Source: Mesostigma viride
Taxonomy: Eukaryota > Streptophyta > Mesostigmatophyceae > Mesostigmatales > Mesostigmataceae
Length of the DNA: 64,000 bases
Direction: 5' to 3'
NCBI GenBank assembly: GCA_009746045.1
Contig: RPFO01000065.1
Coordinates: 4,541,785-4,605,784 of the forward strand
Of this stretch, positions 11,385 through 22,863 are shown one piece after another (position 1 is the first letter of the stretch; each line of letters opens with the position of its first letter). Below the pieces are notes generated by a model. It saw only the letters and a list, made by a program, of their open reading frames with translations. It did not search any database and had not been told where the DNA came from. The translations under genes were made by a program, and so were the position numbers.

Positions 11385-11827
11385 GGTGGGGCGTGCTAGC
11401 CCCCCCACACACCCACGCATGCATGCTAGCCCACCCCCACACCCACGCATGCATGCTAGCCCACACTCACACCCACGCATGCATGCTAGCCCACCCCCAC
11501 ACCCACGCATGCATGCTAGCCCCCCCACACACCCACGCATGCATGCCAGCCCCCCCCACACCCACGCATGCATGACAGCCCCCCCCACACCCACGCATGC
11601 ATGCTAGCCCCACACACACACCCACGCATGCATGCCAGCCCCCATACACACCCACGCATGCATGCCAGCCCCCCCCACACTTACGCATGCATGCTAGCCC
11701 CCCACACACACCCACGCATGCATGCCAGCCCCCCCACACACCCACGCATGCAGGCTAGCCCACCCCCACACCCACGCATGCATGCCAGCCCACCCCCACA
11801 CCCACGCGTGCATGCCAGCCCACCCCT
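11385..11827. repeat. 29-31-bp minisatellite with ACGCATGCATGC core
   Basis: About 14 units. The early ones have an exact 30-bp period at 11401, 11431, 11461 and so on. Each is a C/A-rich stretch plus CACGCATGCATGC. All frames are open because the unit lacks stops, so the His/Met/Ala-rich frames are not genes. The alternating purine-pyrimidine core is self-complementary. Confidence 0.95.
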
Positions 11828-12097
11828 AGCTTGAGCGTGCTTGTAAAGTTTTTGCATGGTTTATTAAAATGAGTGGAATATGTATTTATTGCATTAAATG
11901 TTAATTTTATCATGAATGAAAATGGTCAACATTGCCGAAGTGCCCCTAAATTGCTCAATATTGTGTGCTCAAGAATTCAATGAGGATTGTCATCATGGAA
12001 ACCCGCACAAATTCACGATTCCGGGCATGCATGTGAAAGTATCAAGAACAATTTTCAATTAAGAATGGTATCTCATTGTTCCATGAATCAATATGAC
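11828..12097. other. Spacer between minisatellite and satellite
   Basis: AT-rich, no gene or repeat seen. Confidence 0.5.
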
Positions 12098-12440
12098 TCC
12101 ATGTACGTAGACAAGCCATGATGACCCCATGGGAGCCTAAATCCTCATCATTAAATACATAAATGCCACCCATGTACGTAGACGGGCCATGATGACACCA
12201 ATGGAGCCTGAATCCTCATCATTTTGTTTTCTTTGACATCCATGTACATACGTAGGCCAGCCATGATGACACCAATGGAGCCTGAATCCTCATCATTAAT
12301 TACATACATGCCATCCATGTACGTAGACAGGCCATGATGACACCATGGGAGCCTGAATCCTCATCATTTACTATTCCTTGACATCCATGTACGTAGACGG
12401 GCCATGATGACACCATGGGAGCCTGAATCCTCATCATTAA
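12098..12440. repeat. 70-71-bp satellite, block 1
   Basis: Five units of the same satellite found at 14159-14978, 34857-38621 and 47255-49254. The core is CATCCATGTACGTAGAC, then GCCATGATGACACCATGG, then GAGCCTGAATCCTCATCAT, followed by one of two short linkers. The block ends in TTAA where a DNA element has inserted. Confidence 0.95.
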
Positions 12441-14158
12441 CTCGTCGTCTGTCCCAACTCAGTCCTCACAGGAGGACTGAGTTGACAACTTTCAACCGCG
12501 TGTAGCGACTAGGTGGGGGGTCCATCCCAAATGTTTTGATGTGGATCAGGGGTGTACTAGATGTCATTTTGTTGGCAAAAATACTGCATATGTGAAAACT
12601 TGACCCGAACACCTGAAAATTACGCGGACGTTGGGCACCCCTCGCGAATTTGCATTTTTCGGGATAAGAACGAGTGGAAAAAATTCAATCAAATCCTGGT
12701 GCATGAAGAAAAAATATAGGCATGTAAACAATATAGTTCTTGAAACGTGGCAAAAAACTGGGCTCGATTTGGCCACTGCAACTGCCTGAAACAATTAAAA
12801 AACTCTCAGTCCTCAGGAGAGGAATGGGGCTTTTGCTAACTTTGCTAGCATGTAAGTGCGGTCATACTACACCACCGTGGCCACCAACCACCCCAATCAA
12901 CTCATTTCCCTTCAAGCATTACAGGACAACACACTTGCATCATCATACTTCAGGTATATCATACCTTATCATGTAGTGAGAGCCTATGCATGCATGTAGG
13001 GAATGGGCTTGGATACCTACCAACAAAGGGTTACATTATAAGTGTCAACCACCAATATAATGGGTAGGTTAAGCATATTTCCTTTGTTTCTAACAACAAT
13101 AGCTATGGCTATAACTGTTTTGCCTTGCCATGATGTGGCCAACATAGTTGCTGGCACATGATGGCAGTGGTTTGTCACCAAGACTTTTCACTCACCCGTA
13201 AAAGCTTGAATGCACCCTTGACGCAGCCCGTGGCCACACAATCATGCAGTATGAACGTAGCAAAAGAATAACTAACATCTATGAAGGTGTTTAAACCTGC
13301 ACAGCTCCTAAAACCCTGCACAACTACACTGGGTTAAGGCAAATGCCTGATAACATCATCTGAAAAGGGGGTTTTAGAGAGGGGCAGGCAACGGTCAAGA
13401 AAGAGGATCAAGACTTGAACCTGACAACGCCTCGCAAGCTTAAACTCATGTACGAACATCAAGAAACGAAGAGGCAACGATTATCCGGCTTTACCTGGCA
13501 CGGCTGGCGTTACCTTGGCCCAGGCGGTGCCCGCAAAAGTGGCACTTTGCGGCACATAGGCCATGACGTGACAGAATGGTCGAAATCATCAAATCTATAC
13601 TGTCACTCAATTTATTCTAATACAATGCATGTTACAATGTAGAAAGAAAACTATCAGCCATTGAAATTGCGCCGGAAAGCAAGCGCAGTCATCAATTCCG
13701 TCGACCTGCCTTATCGCAGTTTTTTCCAGCAAGAACAGTGCCGACACCGGGTAAATCGCATCCCCGCGAGCTAAAAATTGATTTTTATCATCTTTAGGGC
13801 ATATTAAATCTATTTCCTGAGTTTGGACAGATACCTCGTCCGCAAACGTAAACTGCATGCATGGGCGCGAGCCGCCATGGCTAGGTCGTGCATTTCCGGA
13901 ACTCGCGTTTCACGTGGAAAAGTACCCTTACCACCTGTACTTTGACCGTACATTTAGCCGCTCATACCAAATCCAAAAAAATCCCAAAAATATGTCCAAG
14001 AAAGATCTTTTCACGTAGTATTTGAATAAATTTTGAGAGAATTTTTTTGTCAAACATTCTGACCGGGGCGAATTTTCTACGAAACCCAAAAACTCGGTCC
14101 TCTAGAGAGGACTGAGTTCAACTCAGTCCTCCGTAGAGGACCAGAGACAGACGACGAG
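12441..14158. mobile_element. TTAA-flanked DNA element with 13-bp inverted termini
   Basis: The ends are CTCGTCGTCTGTC (12441-12453) and its exact complement (14146-14158). TTAA lies on both sides (12437-12440 and 14159-14162), and removing the element plus one TTAA rebuilds a normal satellite junction. Inside each end is a second hairpin built from AACTCAGTCCTC and GAGGACTGAGTT. The interior has only frames below about 85 codons, none transposase-like, so it is non-autonomous. TTAA targets are typical of piggyBac-type transposases, but the terminal bases do not prove that family. Confidence 0.85.
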
Positions 14159-14978
14159 TTAAATACATAAATGACATCCATGTACGTAGACAGGCCATGA
14201 TGACACCATGGGAGCCTGAATCCTCATCATTTACTATTCCTTGACATCCATGTACGTAGACGGGCCATGATGACACCATGGGAGCCTGAATCCTCATCAT
14301 TTACTATTCCTTGACATCCATGTACGTAGACGGGCCATGATGACACCATGGGAGCCTGAATCCTCATCATTTTGTTTTCTTTGACATCCATGTACATACG
14401 TAGGCCAGCCATGATGACACCAATGGAGCCTGAATCCTCATCATTAATTACATACATGCCATCCATGTACGTAGACAGGCCATGATGACACCATGGGAGC
14501 CTGAATACTCATCATTTACTATTCCTTGACATCCATGTACGTGGACGGGCCATGATGACACCATGGGAGCCTGAATCCTCATGATTTACTATTCCTTGAC
14601 ATCCATGTACGTAGGCCAGCCATGGAGACACCATGGGAGCCTGAATCCTCCTCATTAATTACATACATGCCATCCATGTACGTAGACAAGCCATGATGAC
14701 CCCATGGGAGCCTGAATCCTCATCATTTTTTTTTCTTTGACATCCATGTACGTAGACGGGCCATGATGACACCATGGGAGCCTGAATCCTCATCATTAAT
14801 TACATAAATGACATCCATGGACGTAGACGGGCCATGATGACACCATGGGAGCCTGAATCCTCATCATTAATTACATACTTGCCATTCATGTACGTAGACG
14901 GGCCATGGAGACACCATGGGAGCCTGAATCCTCATCATTTACTATTCCTTGACATCCATGTATGTAGACAGGCCATGA
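14159..14978. repeat. 70-71-bp satellite, block 2
   Basis: About twelve units in the same orientation as block 1, ending in CATGA, the target duplication of retrotransposon A. Frames across it are repeat artefacts. Confidence 0.95.
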
Positions 14979-15595
14979 AGTTAACGTAAAGGATTTACGT
15001 TAGATGGATAGAGATTGTTACGCTCTTTCCAGCGGCACCTTGAACGCCTCATTTGGTTAAGGAACGTAAAAGTTATGACGTTTCCTAGGCTGTGCCGACA
15101 GTACCCGGCGCGCCACTGTGGGCGCGTACGGACACAGGATGTACAAGTGTCACTTTGATAGTCCGCAGGACGTTGACAGGACTTGTACAGGACTTGATGG
15201 TCAATTGATAGGTAGGCGTGCTGTAGCGCGCCAGGACCTATGAGACAATTGATGCTGACTAGTGTACGGATAGGTCCACAGGACTAGCCGTATGGACAAT
15301 TGATAGATCTGCGCGCCAAAGGCGTGTCAGAGTCTGTGTAATCAATTGATTGACAGTTCAGCTGTGACAGTGCAGCTGAATACTTGGACGCGTCCCTAGC
15401 AAGCTATATGAGTGACTTGGTCACACCGGGACGCTAGTTCTTGCGTGCACGTTCTCTTGGCACTGCGACCCTGTCGTCTGTGCTGCGTGCAGTCTTGGAA
15501 GTGACGTGACTTACGTCTGTGTTTCCTTGTTATTAATAAAGGCAACTTCCTGCAAGAACCATGGCGGAATTCGTGGCATTCTCACCCTCACAACT
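14979..15595 (+). repeat. 5' LTR of element A
   Basis: Begins AGTTAACGTAAAGG and ends CACAACT, so the terminal inverted bases are AGTT/AACT rather than TG/CA. A TATA-like CTATATGAG lies near 15400 and an AATAAA at 15535-15540, giving a plausible U3/R arrangement. The sequence following the LTR (CGTATTACACGC) does not match an initiator-tRNA primer site. Confidence 0.92.
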
Positions 15596-15619
15596 CGTAT
15601 TACACGCTCTGTTAAAAAG

Positions 15620-16330
15620 ATGCCAAATTCTGAAGAATTCCGGATTCCCGATGACGAGGAAATAGCCGCTCCGCCGGCTGGTCCTTCGTCAAGACCGACT
15701 GCGCCGTCGTGGCAGCAATTGCTCGACGAAGTTACGATTTCGCTCGACGAGCTTCATCGTCAACAGCGCGCAGCTCATCCATTGCTCGGGGATAACCCCG
15801 AGGACCCCGATTTGCCAGCACTGGTGCCGGCAATCCGCAACCTGTTGGACCAGATTCGAAACATTTTATCGACATTTACGGTCCAGGTGCGGGGAGGTTT
15901 GCGGTCGGTGACCGAAGTCACGACTGCCATTGAGGAGTTGGACAACGTCCTCTCTTCACTCACCGGTTACCAGAGAAACCTGCAAAACTGGGCATCGCTA
16001 CGCACGGGGGGCGCGCCGGCGGTGTCAACAAATTTGTTTCAAGATCTTGCGCTGCTATCGCTGCTCACTCGCGGCGTACGCAGTCGTGAGCGCCAGGTTT
16101 TAATTAACCTGGTGGCATTTCTCGCATCTGTGCGAGAGTGGATTCCCGCGGGGTGGGAATTGTTGACGATCTTTACACATCCTCTGCGCCTCGTCGCGCG
16201 TCGGCGCGTCGCAACTTACGCGGCGGGGAGCACACCGGTTTTAATACATACCGGTGCAGGTCCGGAGCTGGATATGGAGGATCGTGAGTTCGTATACACG
16301 TACTGCGACTTCAGGGGCCTTGACTACTAG
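15620..16330 (+). CDS. ORF0 of element A, conserved extra protein of unknown function
   Basis: 236 residues starting at the ATG 24 bases after the 5' LTR. The longer open frame runs back into the LTR without a better ATG. It is clearly homologous to the element B protein at 40050-40835. Shared stretches include the start MP-x-S-x-EFRIP, LSSLTGYQRNL, TNLFQDLA, RERQ-x-L-x-NLVAFL, REW-x-P-x-GW and the C-terminal YCDFRGLD. It is helical, Leu-rich and acidic at the start, with a basic RRR patch near residue 195. There is no zinc knuckle, catalytic motif or clear membrane helix. It occupies the 5' position before gag, which Copia and Gypsy elements normally lack. Capsid, chaperone or regulatory roles are all open. 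Confidence 0.85.
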   Translation: MPNSEEFRIPDDEEIAAPPAGPSSRPTAPSWQQLLDEVTISLDELHRQQRAAHPLLGDNPEDPDLPALVPAIRNLLDQIRNILSTFTVQVRGGLRSVTEVTTAIEELDNVLSSLTGYQRNLQNWASLRTGGAPAVSTNLFQDLALLSLLTRGVRSRERQVLINLVAFLASVREWIPAGWELLTIFTHPLRLVARRRVATYAAGSTPVLIHTGAGPELDMEDREFVYTYCDFRGLDY

Positions 16331-16640
16331 TCGGCCTAATTTTCTTTTGCAGTACTCGTCGACATTTTTTTGTCGAATTTTCAGCGGCAATTCGCGGGGG
16401 CGGCAGCGACACCGGCGCAGGCGGCAGTGACGACACAAATTTTGTACATAATTTTTCTGCTGCTTTGCTAAGGTGTTCTTTGAATAGCTTCTAGTGCAGG
16501 ATGGCTGAGGGACGCCGTAGCAAGGGCCCAGCCAGTGGGAATAACAATGGGGGTGCTGGTAGTGGAACCGCTCACGTAGATGACGTGGGGGTTACCGGAG
16601 AGATTACCAACCTTCCTCACAATAATAATAATGCACAAGC

Positions 16641-17338
16641 AGTTAAACGTTCTTATCACACGCAATGTGAAGGATATGGTTGCAATGCAGCAATGTGTGA
16701 TATGGTTGGAAACGGAGCTTTGTTAAAATCGGATAATGTTACAGCGCTCACACACTTGAGGCTTGTACACGCGCTTGCCAAGTCAAGGCACAACACGTGA
16801 GGCGGGCTCGCAAGAGATGCCCATTTGGCACTGGCCTATTGTTTATATACTTGTGCACTGTGCTTGCTAGTCCTGAGCAGCCTAGGAGGCCTGCTCAGTA
16901 ATAACACTCCCGGTACAGTATTCACTACCTGTACAGCGCCCAGCTCCTATACAGTAGGTCTGCCGTACAGGCACAGTGACCACAGAGTACAGTCACCACA
17001 GTGATTATTGCATCTGCACCTAGAAGTCCAGGACTAAGCCTGCGGTACCAACAGACCACAGGTTAAGGTTCCTATTTCCTGCGTACGACGTATTAATCCA
17101 ATACCGTCGTAGGTACAGCACCTAATTCCTGTCAGCCCAGGAATTACTGTCGACCCCATATGTCGTCGGCAAATATTCACGTCCGACTTAGAAGAACAGC
17201 CGGCTCGCGCTCGCGCGCGACCGGGAAGTCGGAACGCCATAACTTTCTTGATACTTGTCGGAATGAACTCGTTCCGGTGCCGCTGGAATCGCAGAGATAT
17301 GCCGAATCAGGATCACGCCAATGCGCTTGGCGTTAACT
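16641..17338 (-). repeat. 3' LTR of element C
   Basis: Read on the minus strand it starts AGTTAACGCCAAGCGC and ends GTTTAACT. Compared with the other LTR I count about seven differences, including single-base indels and substitutions. A polypurine tract, AAGAAAAGAAAGGATTGG on the minus strand, lies immediately upstream (17339-17358) and is nearly the same as that of A and B. Confidence 0.92.
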
Positions 17339-18086
17339 CCAATCCTTTCTTTTCTTGAGCTGTAGCAGCTCACACAAGTCTACATACAAACACACACAAT
17401 GGGTACTGGATATCCTCCCCAGACTACAAGTCACAACCCGCTGGGCATGACAGTCAGCTTGGATTCCTTATTATATGTACATAGCACCCATACTGGCTCA
17501 GGAGCACAAACAAATTACAATGAGTCCCTATCCCTTCACGGGAGGCTCGTTGTGTTACCCATGTACAAGAGGTTGGCCAACTGTGGCAGCCCATAGGTGT
17601 TCAGCTAAGAACTTGAGAAGTATGTACAACCTTCAGGACCTTAGGCGAAACCCCACAGATCACCCACAACAGCTCATCAGAAAACATTGCTGACCCCCAG
17701 ACGGGAGTCGGCGCCGGTCTGCTGCCCCTTATCGAACCAGACACAACATCTACGCGAAGCACATGCAAAACACAAGCTCCTATACTCGTTCCAACCGTGG
17801 AAAATCAGGGGACCTGTCGCCACCTCACCAGCATGGTGGATGGGTCAGCCAGTCCGTGAAACTCCGCCTTAAGACGGCACCAGGGAATCGAACCCCGCCC
17901 ACAAACCACAGATCTGGGGAAACCTCAGACTGAGATGAAAACCCCAGATAGACATCTCTCCATCAGAGACAATGTCAGACATTCCCACACCAGAGACATG
18001 TCTCACCCCTCAAGGTGTGCTCAGGATTATGTACAATCAAGCTCCCAGCCTGATATCCAGAGACTTAAGCACCCAGCTCTCAGCTT
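17339..18086 (-). other. 3' untranslated region of element C with T-arm-like motif
   Basis: Non-coding between pol and the 3' LTR. At 17881-17897, read on the minus strand, it holds CGGGGTTCGATTCCCTG, a 5-bp stem with the 7-base loop TTCGATT, exactly the 17-mer found in the same region of A and B. No full tRNA can be folded around it by eye. Confidence 0.75.
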
Positions 18087-21000
18087 TTAGACAGATAGAC
18101 CGACTTGACAGTCAGCATTCATGAGCTTCCTCAGTACATTGTACTGGGCTGGGGCCTTGTGTGGCAGCTTTGTCAATGCATCAGCAGGGTTCTCCTCGCC
18201 AGGGATATGCTTCAAGTCAACCAAACTGGCCAACTCCTTCAGCAACAAATAATCCAGGTCCCGGCTCCTGGCCAGCTGCTTGTGAACAAACTGGACCATA
18301 CCCATGCTGTCTGTTAGCAACAACGTCTCCATCTGCAAGGTCCAAGGGGTAACTGAAGCCAGCTCCAGCATTAACTCCTTTATGTACAGGCTGGACTGGA
18401 TCCCCTCGCATATGGCCCTGCATTCTGCCACATCTGAACTGATACAGACCCTCTTCTGCAGTCTGCTGTACCAGCTGAACAAACTTGCCCTGCTCTGATA
18501 AAAAGCAAACAGAGCAGCAGATCTCCCCCTGACCTTGGTAACCTGGCGAGCATCCATGGAACTGTCAACAAAGATCTCCAAGGTGATAGGCTGGGTAAAG
18601 TCAATCCCAGACAAAATCAGATCAGGGGTACTCTCCACCAACCGGGCTATGACTCGAGGCTTCTCATCCTCAAGCACCTCATCAGGCATTCTGCTATGGA
18701 CCATCAAAGACGGACCACAGATGCTGGCAAACCAGGCCCACATGCCTCTCAACTCAGGTCCTGCAGCCTGGGTGATCTTCTCTGGCAAGGCCTTCACAAT
18801 GGTCTGTTTATAATCTCCTCCAGCCTGAAGCCTGATACTCCACTCCCCGTCCCTCCTGAACAGGGTAGCCTGCATTCCACAGAACACTACAGGCTTGTTG
18901 GGCTCCTGCCACAGCTCCTTGCCCAGTGAAAACTTGCCACTGATGACAGGAATAAACTTCTTCAGCCAGGTCGTGGGGGCTAGCAAATGCAGATCATCTC
19001 CATGCAAACTAGCATACACTGGCAGACCCTCCCATTGGGCCAGCAGCAAACAGGGATCAACTGAAGACACTCTCAAGCCACACTCACTGATCAGAGCTTC
19101 CTGCAGCGTGAGTCTCCAGATGATTGGGCTCGACCTGAGTCCTTCCAGGCCCTTCAGAATAACCAGGAATTGTTGATGCAGCTCCAGCTTCCAGATGGCA
19201 GGCACCTCAACACAGTAAGGCTCATCCTGCTTCCACACCCTCCTGGCCACTTCTGGATCAGATTTTAAAAATGCCCTCTTGAAGTCCAGCAGCACTGATG
19301 ACATAGCTGCTCCCCTGTTCAGCAACCCCACGTAGAGACATAGCAAAATTCTCCATGTGTCGTGTAGCATCCCTGGCGTGTATAGCTCCTCTCCTGGCAG
19401 ACTCCCCGTGCCGTGATACTCATTCAGGACAGGCCTGACATGGGGCACTGATACCTCATCCACAACCTTCCTCTTCAGCACAAATCTCAAAGCAAGCTTC
19501 CTTGATGCTGGGGGACGTCTGTCTGTTGGTGCAGCACACTCAAACTGCAACCACTCCTCCAATGCCTTGGAGAAGGCGAGCTTCCAAGCCTCAAACAAAG
19601 TAGGCGAGCTCATCTCTTGGACCAGCTGGTCATATGTCAAAGGAGAGTGTGCAGCAAGGCTCCTGTGAGTTATGCCAATACTGCTGGGGTGCAACACAGC
19701 TGGAATCACCAAACTGGCCGCTGGGGGCACCTCCCCTTCATCCCATTTTACACCCTTGACCGGCTTGGCCCTGCACCTGACTGGAAATGTTGTCCTGAAA
19801 TTTTCTAGGGGAATCATCCCCCAGCCATCTCTTCTCAGAGCTGTAGCTCTGATAGAAATCCCAGGATTGCCCAGAAAATTCTGACCCAAAATCACAGGGC
19901 CATCATAGTCCTCTAGGACAAGGAAGGTCACATCCACACCCATGACAGGGGCAGTAACCTCTCCCAACACCCTTAGATGCGTCCTACCACTGAAATCAGA
20001 CACCCAGGGGCAACTTGGTTCTCCGACCAGCAGTTCTCCTGTATGCTGAGGTCCCATGACAGAAACCTGTGCATTGGTATCTATCTCCATGGCAGCTACC
20101 TCAGGTTCATCCAACTGGACAAGCTTGGACACCTTAGGCTCCTTCTTGGCTCTTTGCAAAGCCTGTACAATATCTGATAGACGCACACCCCTAGGCCTGG
20201 TGTCGGGCCGTTCCGGAGGTGCAGCCTGTCCGCCTGCTTGCCCAACCACCGTATGTGAAGGTACCCCAGGGGCCGGGCCAGGGTCACCCTGAGGGCTCGA
20301 TACAGCTGTAGCACCCTGATCAGGAAGCTCCACGTCACCCCCGCCTTGTACACCAGCGGGCACCTGGAAGAGGTCTCCTTGATTACCTCCCCGGGGACGG
20401 ATCTTTGACCAGGACAGACGGTGCACTGCTTGGGAGCCATCAATGGCCACCCAGCACTTATGGCCAGCGGCTTCTACTCGGGTCACCACCCCATCATGCC
20501 AGCTGCCACGTTTCCCTGGAAAGCTTGGTTCCTTCCACACAACAACCTGTTGTCCAACGTTAGGTTCTAGGACACTCCAGCCCTTGTCTTTCTGCCTCAG
20601 CTTGAGGAACTTGGCCTCTAGCTTCTCCTTCCATGCCTGCTCAGCATCAGCTGGCAGCATCCTGGTATGCAGCATAAGAGGATTGATGGCAATGTCACCA
20701 AAGAACATGGGAGTCCTCAGGTTCAGCCTGTCCTCCACAGAACGTAGCCATGCAGATGTCACAATGGCAGATGACGTCCTTGGAATCCTCTCCACCAGCA
20801 GCACAGTCTTGATCTCTTGGATGGCTCTCTCCACCACCCCTTGCTGGCCGTGGCTCTCCCTGGGTGTAATCAGCAACTCTGGAAACTCTGGCAGGTTCTC
20901 ACAGCACTCAAACTGAATGTCACACTGCAACAACTCCAACCCAGGGTACCTGCTCCTTGTCAACTTCAGAGCAGCAATCAATGTAGGCTTCTCCATGTCA

Positions 21001-21677
21001 GGCAGGATCTCTAGGGTCTTGTACTTGGTATATCTGTCCACTGCCACCAGCAGCTTCAAACCCCTGATTCTCTGAATATCTACCTGCACATGGCCTGGCT
21101 GCAAAATAGGAGTCCTGGCATGAGACTGCTTGGGCTTTCTAGCAACTAGCCTGCACTTGCAAGCTTGAGCAACCTGTTGGCAGATGGAGTACAACTCACT
21201 TCCTCCCAGCCGTCTAGCAACTTGCAAAGACTGAGCTGCATGGCCAAACATGGTATGCAACCTTGAGGCAATGTCATACAAGAGAGAAAACCTTTTATTG
21301 TCATTATTAGCACTCAAGGTATGTACAGATCCCTTATGTACAGGAGGCACCAGGGTCGTGCCTGTCAGACTGTCTCCAGCCCTATCCTCATCCTGACCAT
21401 CCTGTGCCAGTCCTGCACGGTCAGAATGCTTCTGAGATCCACCTGGGTCCACATCACCAGGTCCTACCTCAGGCTCAGCACCGCCATGGCGGGCACGTTG
21501 GCGAGTAACCACTGCAGCTACAGCTGGCATACTCTCTGTGGTAACCAAGCTTGCCCCATCGTGTCCAATAGGCTCTTTCACTAGAGCATGGGGCTGCCCC
21601 TCACTGCTGTCACTAGCAGCTTCATTACACACCCCTGGGGGCACCCTCCAGGGTTCAGGGATGTGTGCAGGCTCAAG
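18087..21677 (-). CDS. pol: pol of element C: integrase, retropepsin-like, RT, RNase H
   Basis: An open frame directly after the gag TGA, continuous to the stop near 18087. The integrase comes first: HTMFGH and C-x-C zinc residues, Asp in VQVDIQ (about 21079), Asp in LQCDIQ, Glu in GVVERAI. Next is a retropepsin-like segment with EIDTNAQVSVM (about 20077) and VILGQNFL. RT follows with Asp in VLLDFKRAFL and the catalytic HGDD (about 18995). RNase H ends the protein with VDSSMDAR, VAECRA, LTDSMG and PADALTK. Copia pol has protease before integrase and Gypsy has integrase last; neither fits. The catalytic DTG is DTN here. No ATG lies between the TGA and the integrase linker start, so expression probably depends on reading through the UGA. 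The longest intact pol in the window. Confidence 0.9.
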   Translation of the reverse strand, partial: LEPAHIPEPWRVPPGVCNEAASDSSEGQPHALVKEPIGHDGASLVTTESMPAVAAVVTRQRARHGGAEPEVGPGDVDPGGSQKHSDRAGLAQDGQDEDRAGDSLTGTTLVPPVHKGSVHTLSANNDNKRFSLLYDIASRLHTMFGHAAQSLQVARRLGGSELYSICQQVAQACKCRLVARKPKQSHARTPILQPGHVQVDIQRIRGLKLLVAVDRYTKYKTLEILPDMEKPTLIAALKLTRSRYPGLELLQCDIQFECCENLPEFPELLITPRESHGQQGVVERAIQEIKTVLLVERIPRTSSAIVTSAWLRSVEDRLNLRTPMFFGDIAINPLMLHTRMLPADAEQAWKEKLEAKFLKLRQKDKGWSVLEPNVGQQVVVWKEPSFPGKRGSWHDGVVTRVEAAGHKCWVAIDGSQAVHRLSWSKIRPRGGNQGDLFQVPAGVQGGGDVELPDQGATAVSSPQGDPGPAPGVPSHTVVGQAGGQAAPPERPDTRPRGVRLSDIVQALQRAKKEPKVSKLVQLDEPEVAAMEIDTNAQVSVMGPQHTGELLVGEPSCPWVSDFSGRTHLRVLGEVTAPVMGVDVTFLVLEDYDGPVILGQNFLGNPGISIRATALRRDGWGMIPLENFRTTFPVRCRAKPVKGVKWDEGEVPPAASLVIPAVLHPSSIGITHRSLAAHSPLTYDQLVQEMSSPTLFEAWKLAFSKALEEWLQFECAAPTDRRPPASRKLALRFVLKRKVVDEVSVPHVRPVLNEYHGTGSLPGEELYTPGMLHDTWRILLCLYVGLLNRGAAMSSVLLDFKRAFLKSDPEVARRVWKQDEPYCVEVPAIWKLELHQQFLVILKGLEGLRSSPIIWRLTLQEALISECGLRVSSVDPCLLLAQWEGLPVYASLHGDDLHLLAPTTWLKKFIPVISGKFSLGKELWQEPNKPVVFCGMQATLFRRDGEWSIRLQAGGDYKQTIVKALPEKITQAAGPELRGMWAWFASICGPSLMVHSRMPDEVLEDEKPRVIARLVESTPDLILSGIDFTQPITLEIFVDSSMDARQVTKVRGRSAALFAFYQSRASLFSWYSRLQKRVCISSDVAECRAICEGIQSSLYIKELMLELASVTPWTLQMETLLLTDSMGMVQFVHKQLARSRDLDYLLLKELASLVDLKHIPGEENPADALTKLPHKAPAQYNVLRKLMNADCQVGLSV

Positions 21678-22863
21678 TCAATGATCAGCAGCCTTGCCCT
21701 TGCCCTTGTCCTGGGATGGACCAGCCTTGTCCTTGCTGCCACCCTGAGCTGGCTTGCTCTGACCTTCCTGCCTCAGGTACGAGGGACACTCATTCCTGAA
21801 GTGACCCTTCCCCTGGCAGAAATAACATTCCACCTGACTGATGTCCCGTGAGGTCCCACTGCTGGGCCCAGCCTTGGGAGGACCACCCACCCTCTTGAAG
21901 TCAAACTGGGACTGTGGATGTCCCGACTTCGGCGGGGTCCCCCGTCCAGCCCTTCTGTCACGCCCCCTCCTGGACCTTCCTCGACCCCTTGAAGAGGTCT
22001 CAGGCCCTCTCGAGGCGCTGGGCCCCCGTGGCCCGATCCCCTCATGGACTTAACCGTGGGTTCAGTGGCCTCCTCATCATTCTGACGAGGGCGCTTACCC
22101 CCACGTACTTGCCGCTGAAACACTCATACAACTGATCCGTCATGGCTGCCCAGCCATGGACCTGTCGCATGTGGATGGTCACATTATCCATGGTGACCGG
22201 ATCCAGCTGCAGCGACTTGAGAAAGTCGCCCATGGCCATCCGATCTGCGACGAAGAAGCCCTTGGCCATGGCGTCCTCCCTCAGCTTGACGAAGTCTTCA
22301 AAGGCGTGGACCACTAGTTGCCCCTTGATGGGCTTGTAGTCCAGGTATTCTTGCTTCAGGTGGGACCCATCTATGGTCCTCTTGTCACTCAGGAACGACC
22401 TGAGTCGCGTCATAAACGCCGTCCAGGTGTCCCCCGCCGCGTGTCGCTCCCGAACAAACTTGAACAGCCGCCTCGCCGACTGCCGTATGTAGGCACTAGA
22501 CGCCAGGATGCGAAGCTTGTCACCGTTGTATATCTCCGTGTACAAGTTCATGTCCTCTAACATCCTCTCAGCATCCCGGGGCTGCCAATTGTCCTTGATG
22601 GACTGAAACTGGCCTAGCACCGCGTACCCCTCAGCAACGGTTGGTCGCTTAGGCGCCGCTTGATCTGCGGCTGGCGCGTGCTGCCCGCCCTGCGATCCTT
22701 GGCTCTGATTATCTGGCACCTCAGCCTGGTCTCCCAGCGCCTGGCCGTCCCCGCGTCCATCGCGTCCACCGCGTCCATCGCGTCCATCTCGTCCATCCAG
22801 CCCAGCGCCGCGCCGCGCGAAGCCCATAAAGCCCGCTTGTTGGTTGATAGCTCCATCCTCCAT
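21678..22863 (-). pseudogene. gag: gag of element C, with two frame changes
   Basis: Starts at ATG 22863 with a Gly/Arg/Asp microsatellite-encoded stretch, followed by a helical capsid-like region to about 22100. The frame then changes at a C run (22098-22102) and again at 21939-21943; both runs are five bases and look one base short. The last frame carries the zinc knuckle CYFCQGKGHFRNEC and a Lys/Gly tail before TGA at 21678-21680. If the runs are miscounted, the gene is intact. Its frame at the TGA matches pol. Confidence 0.75.
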
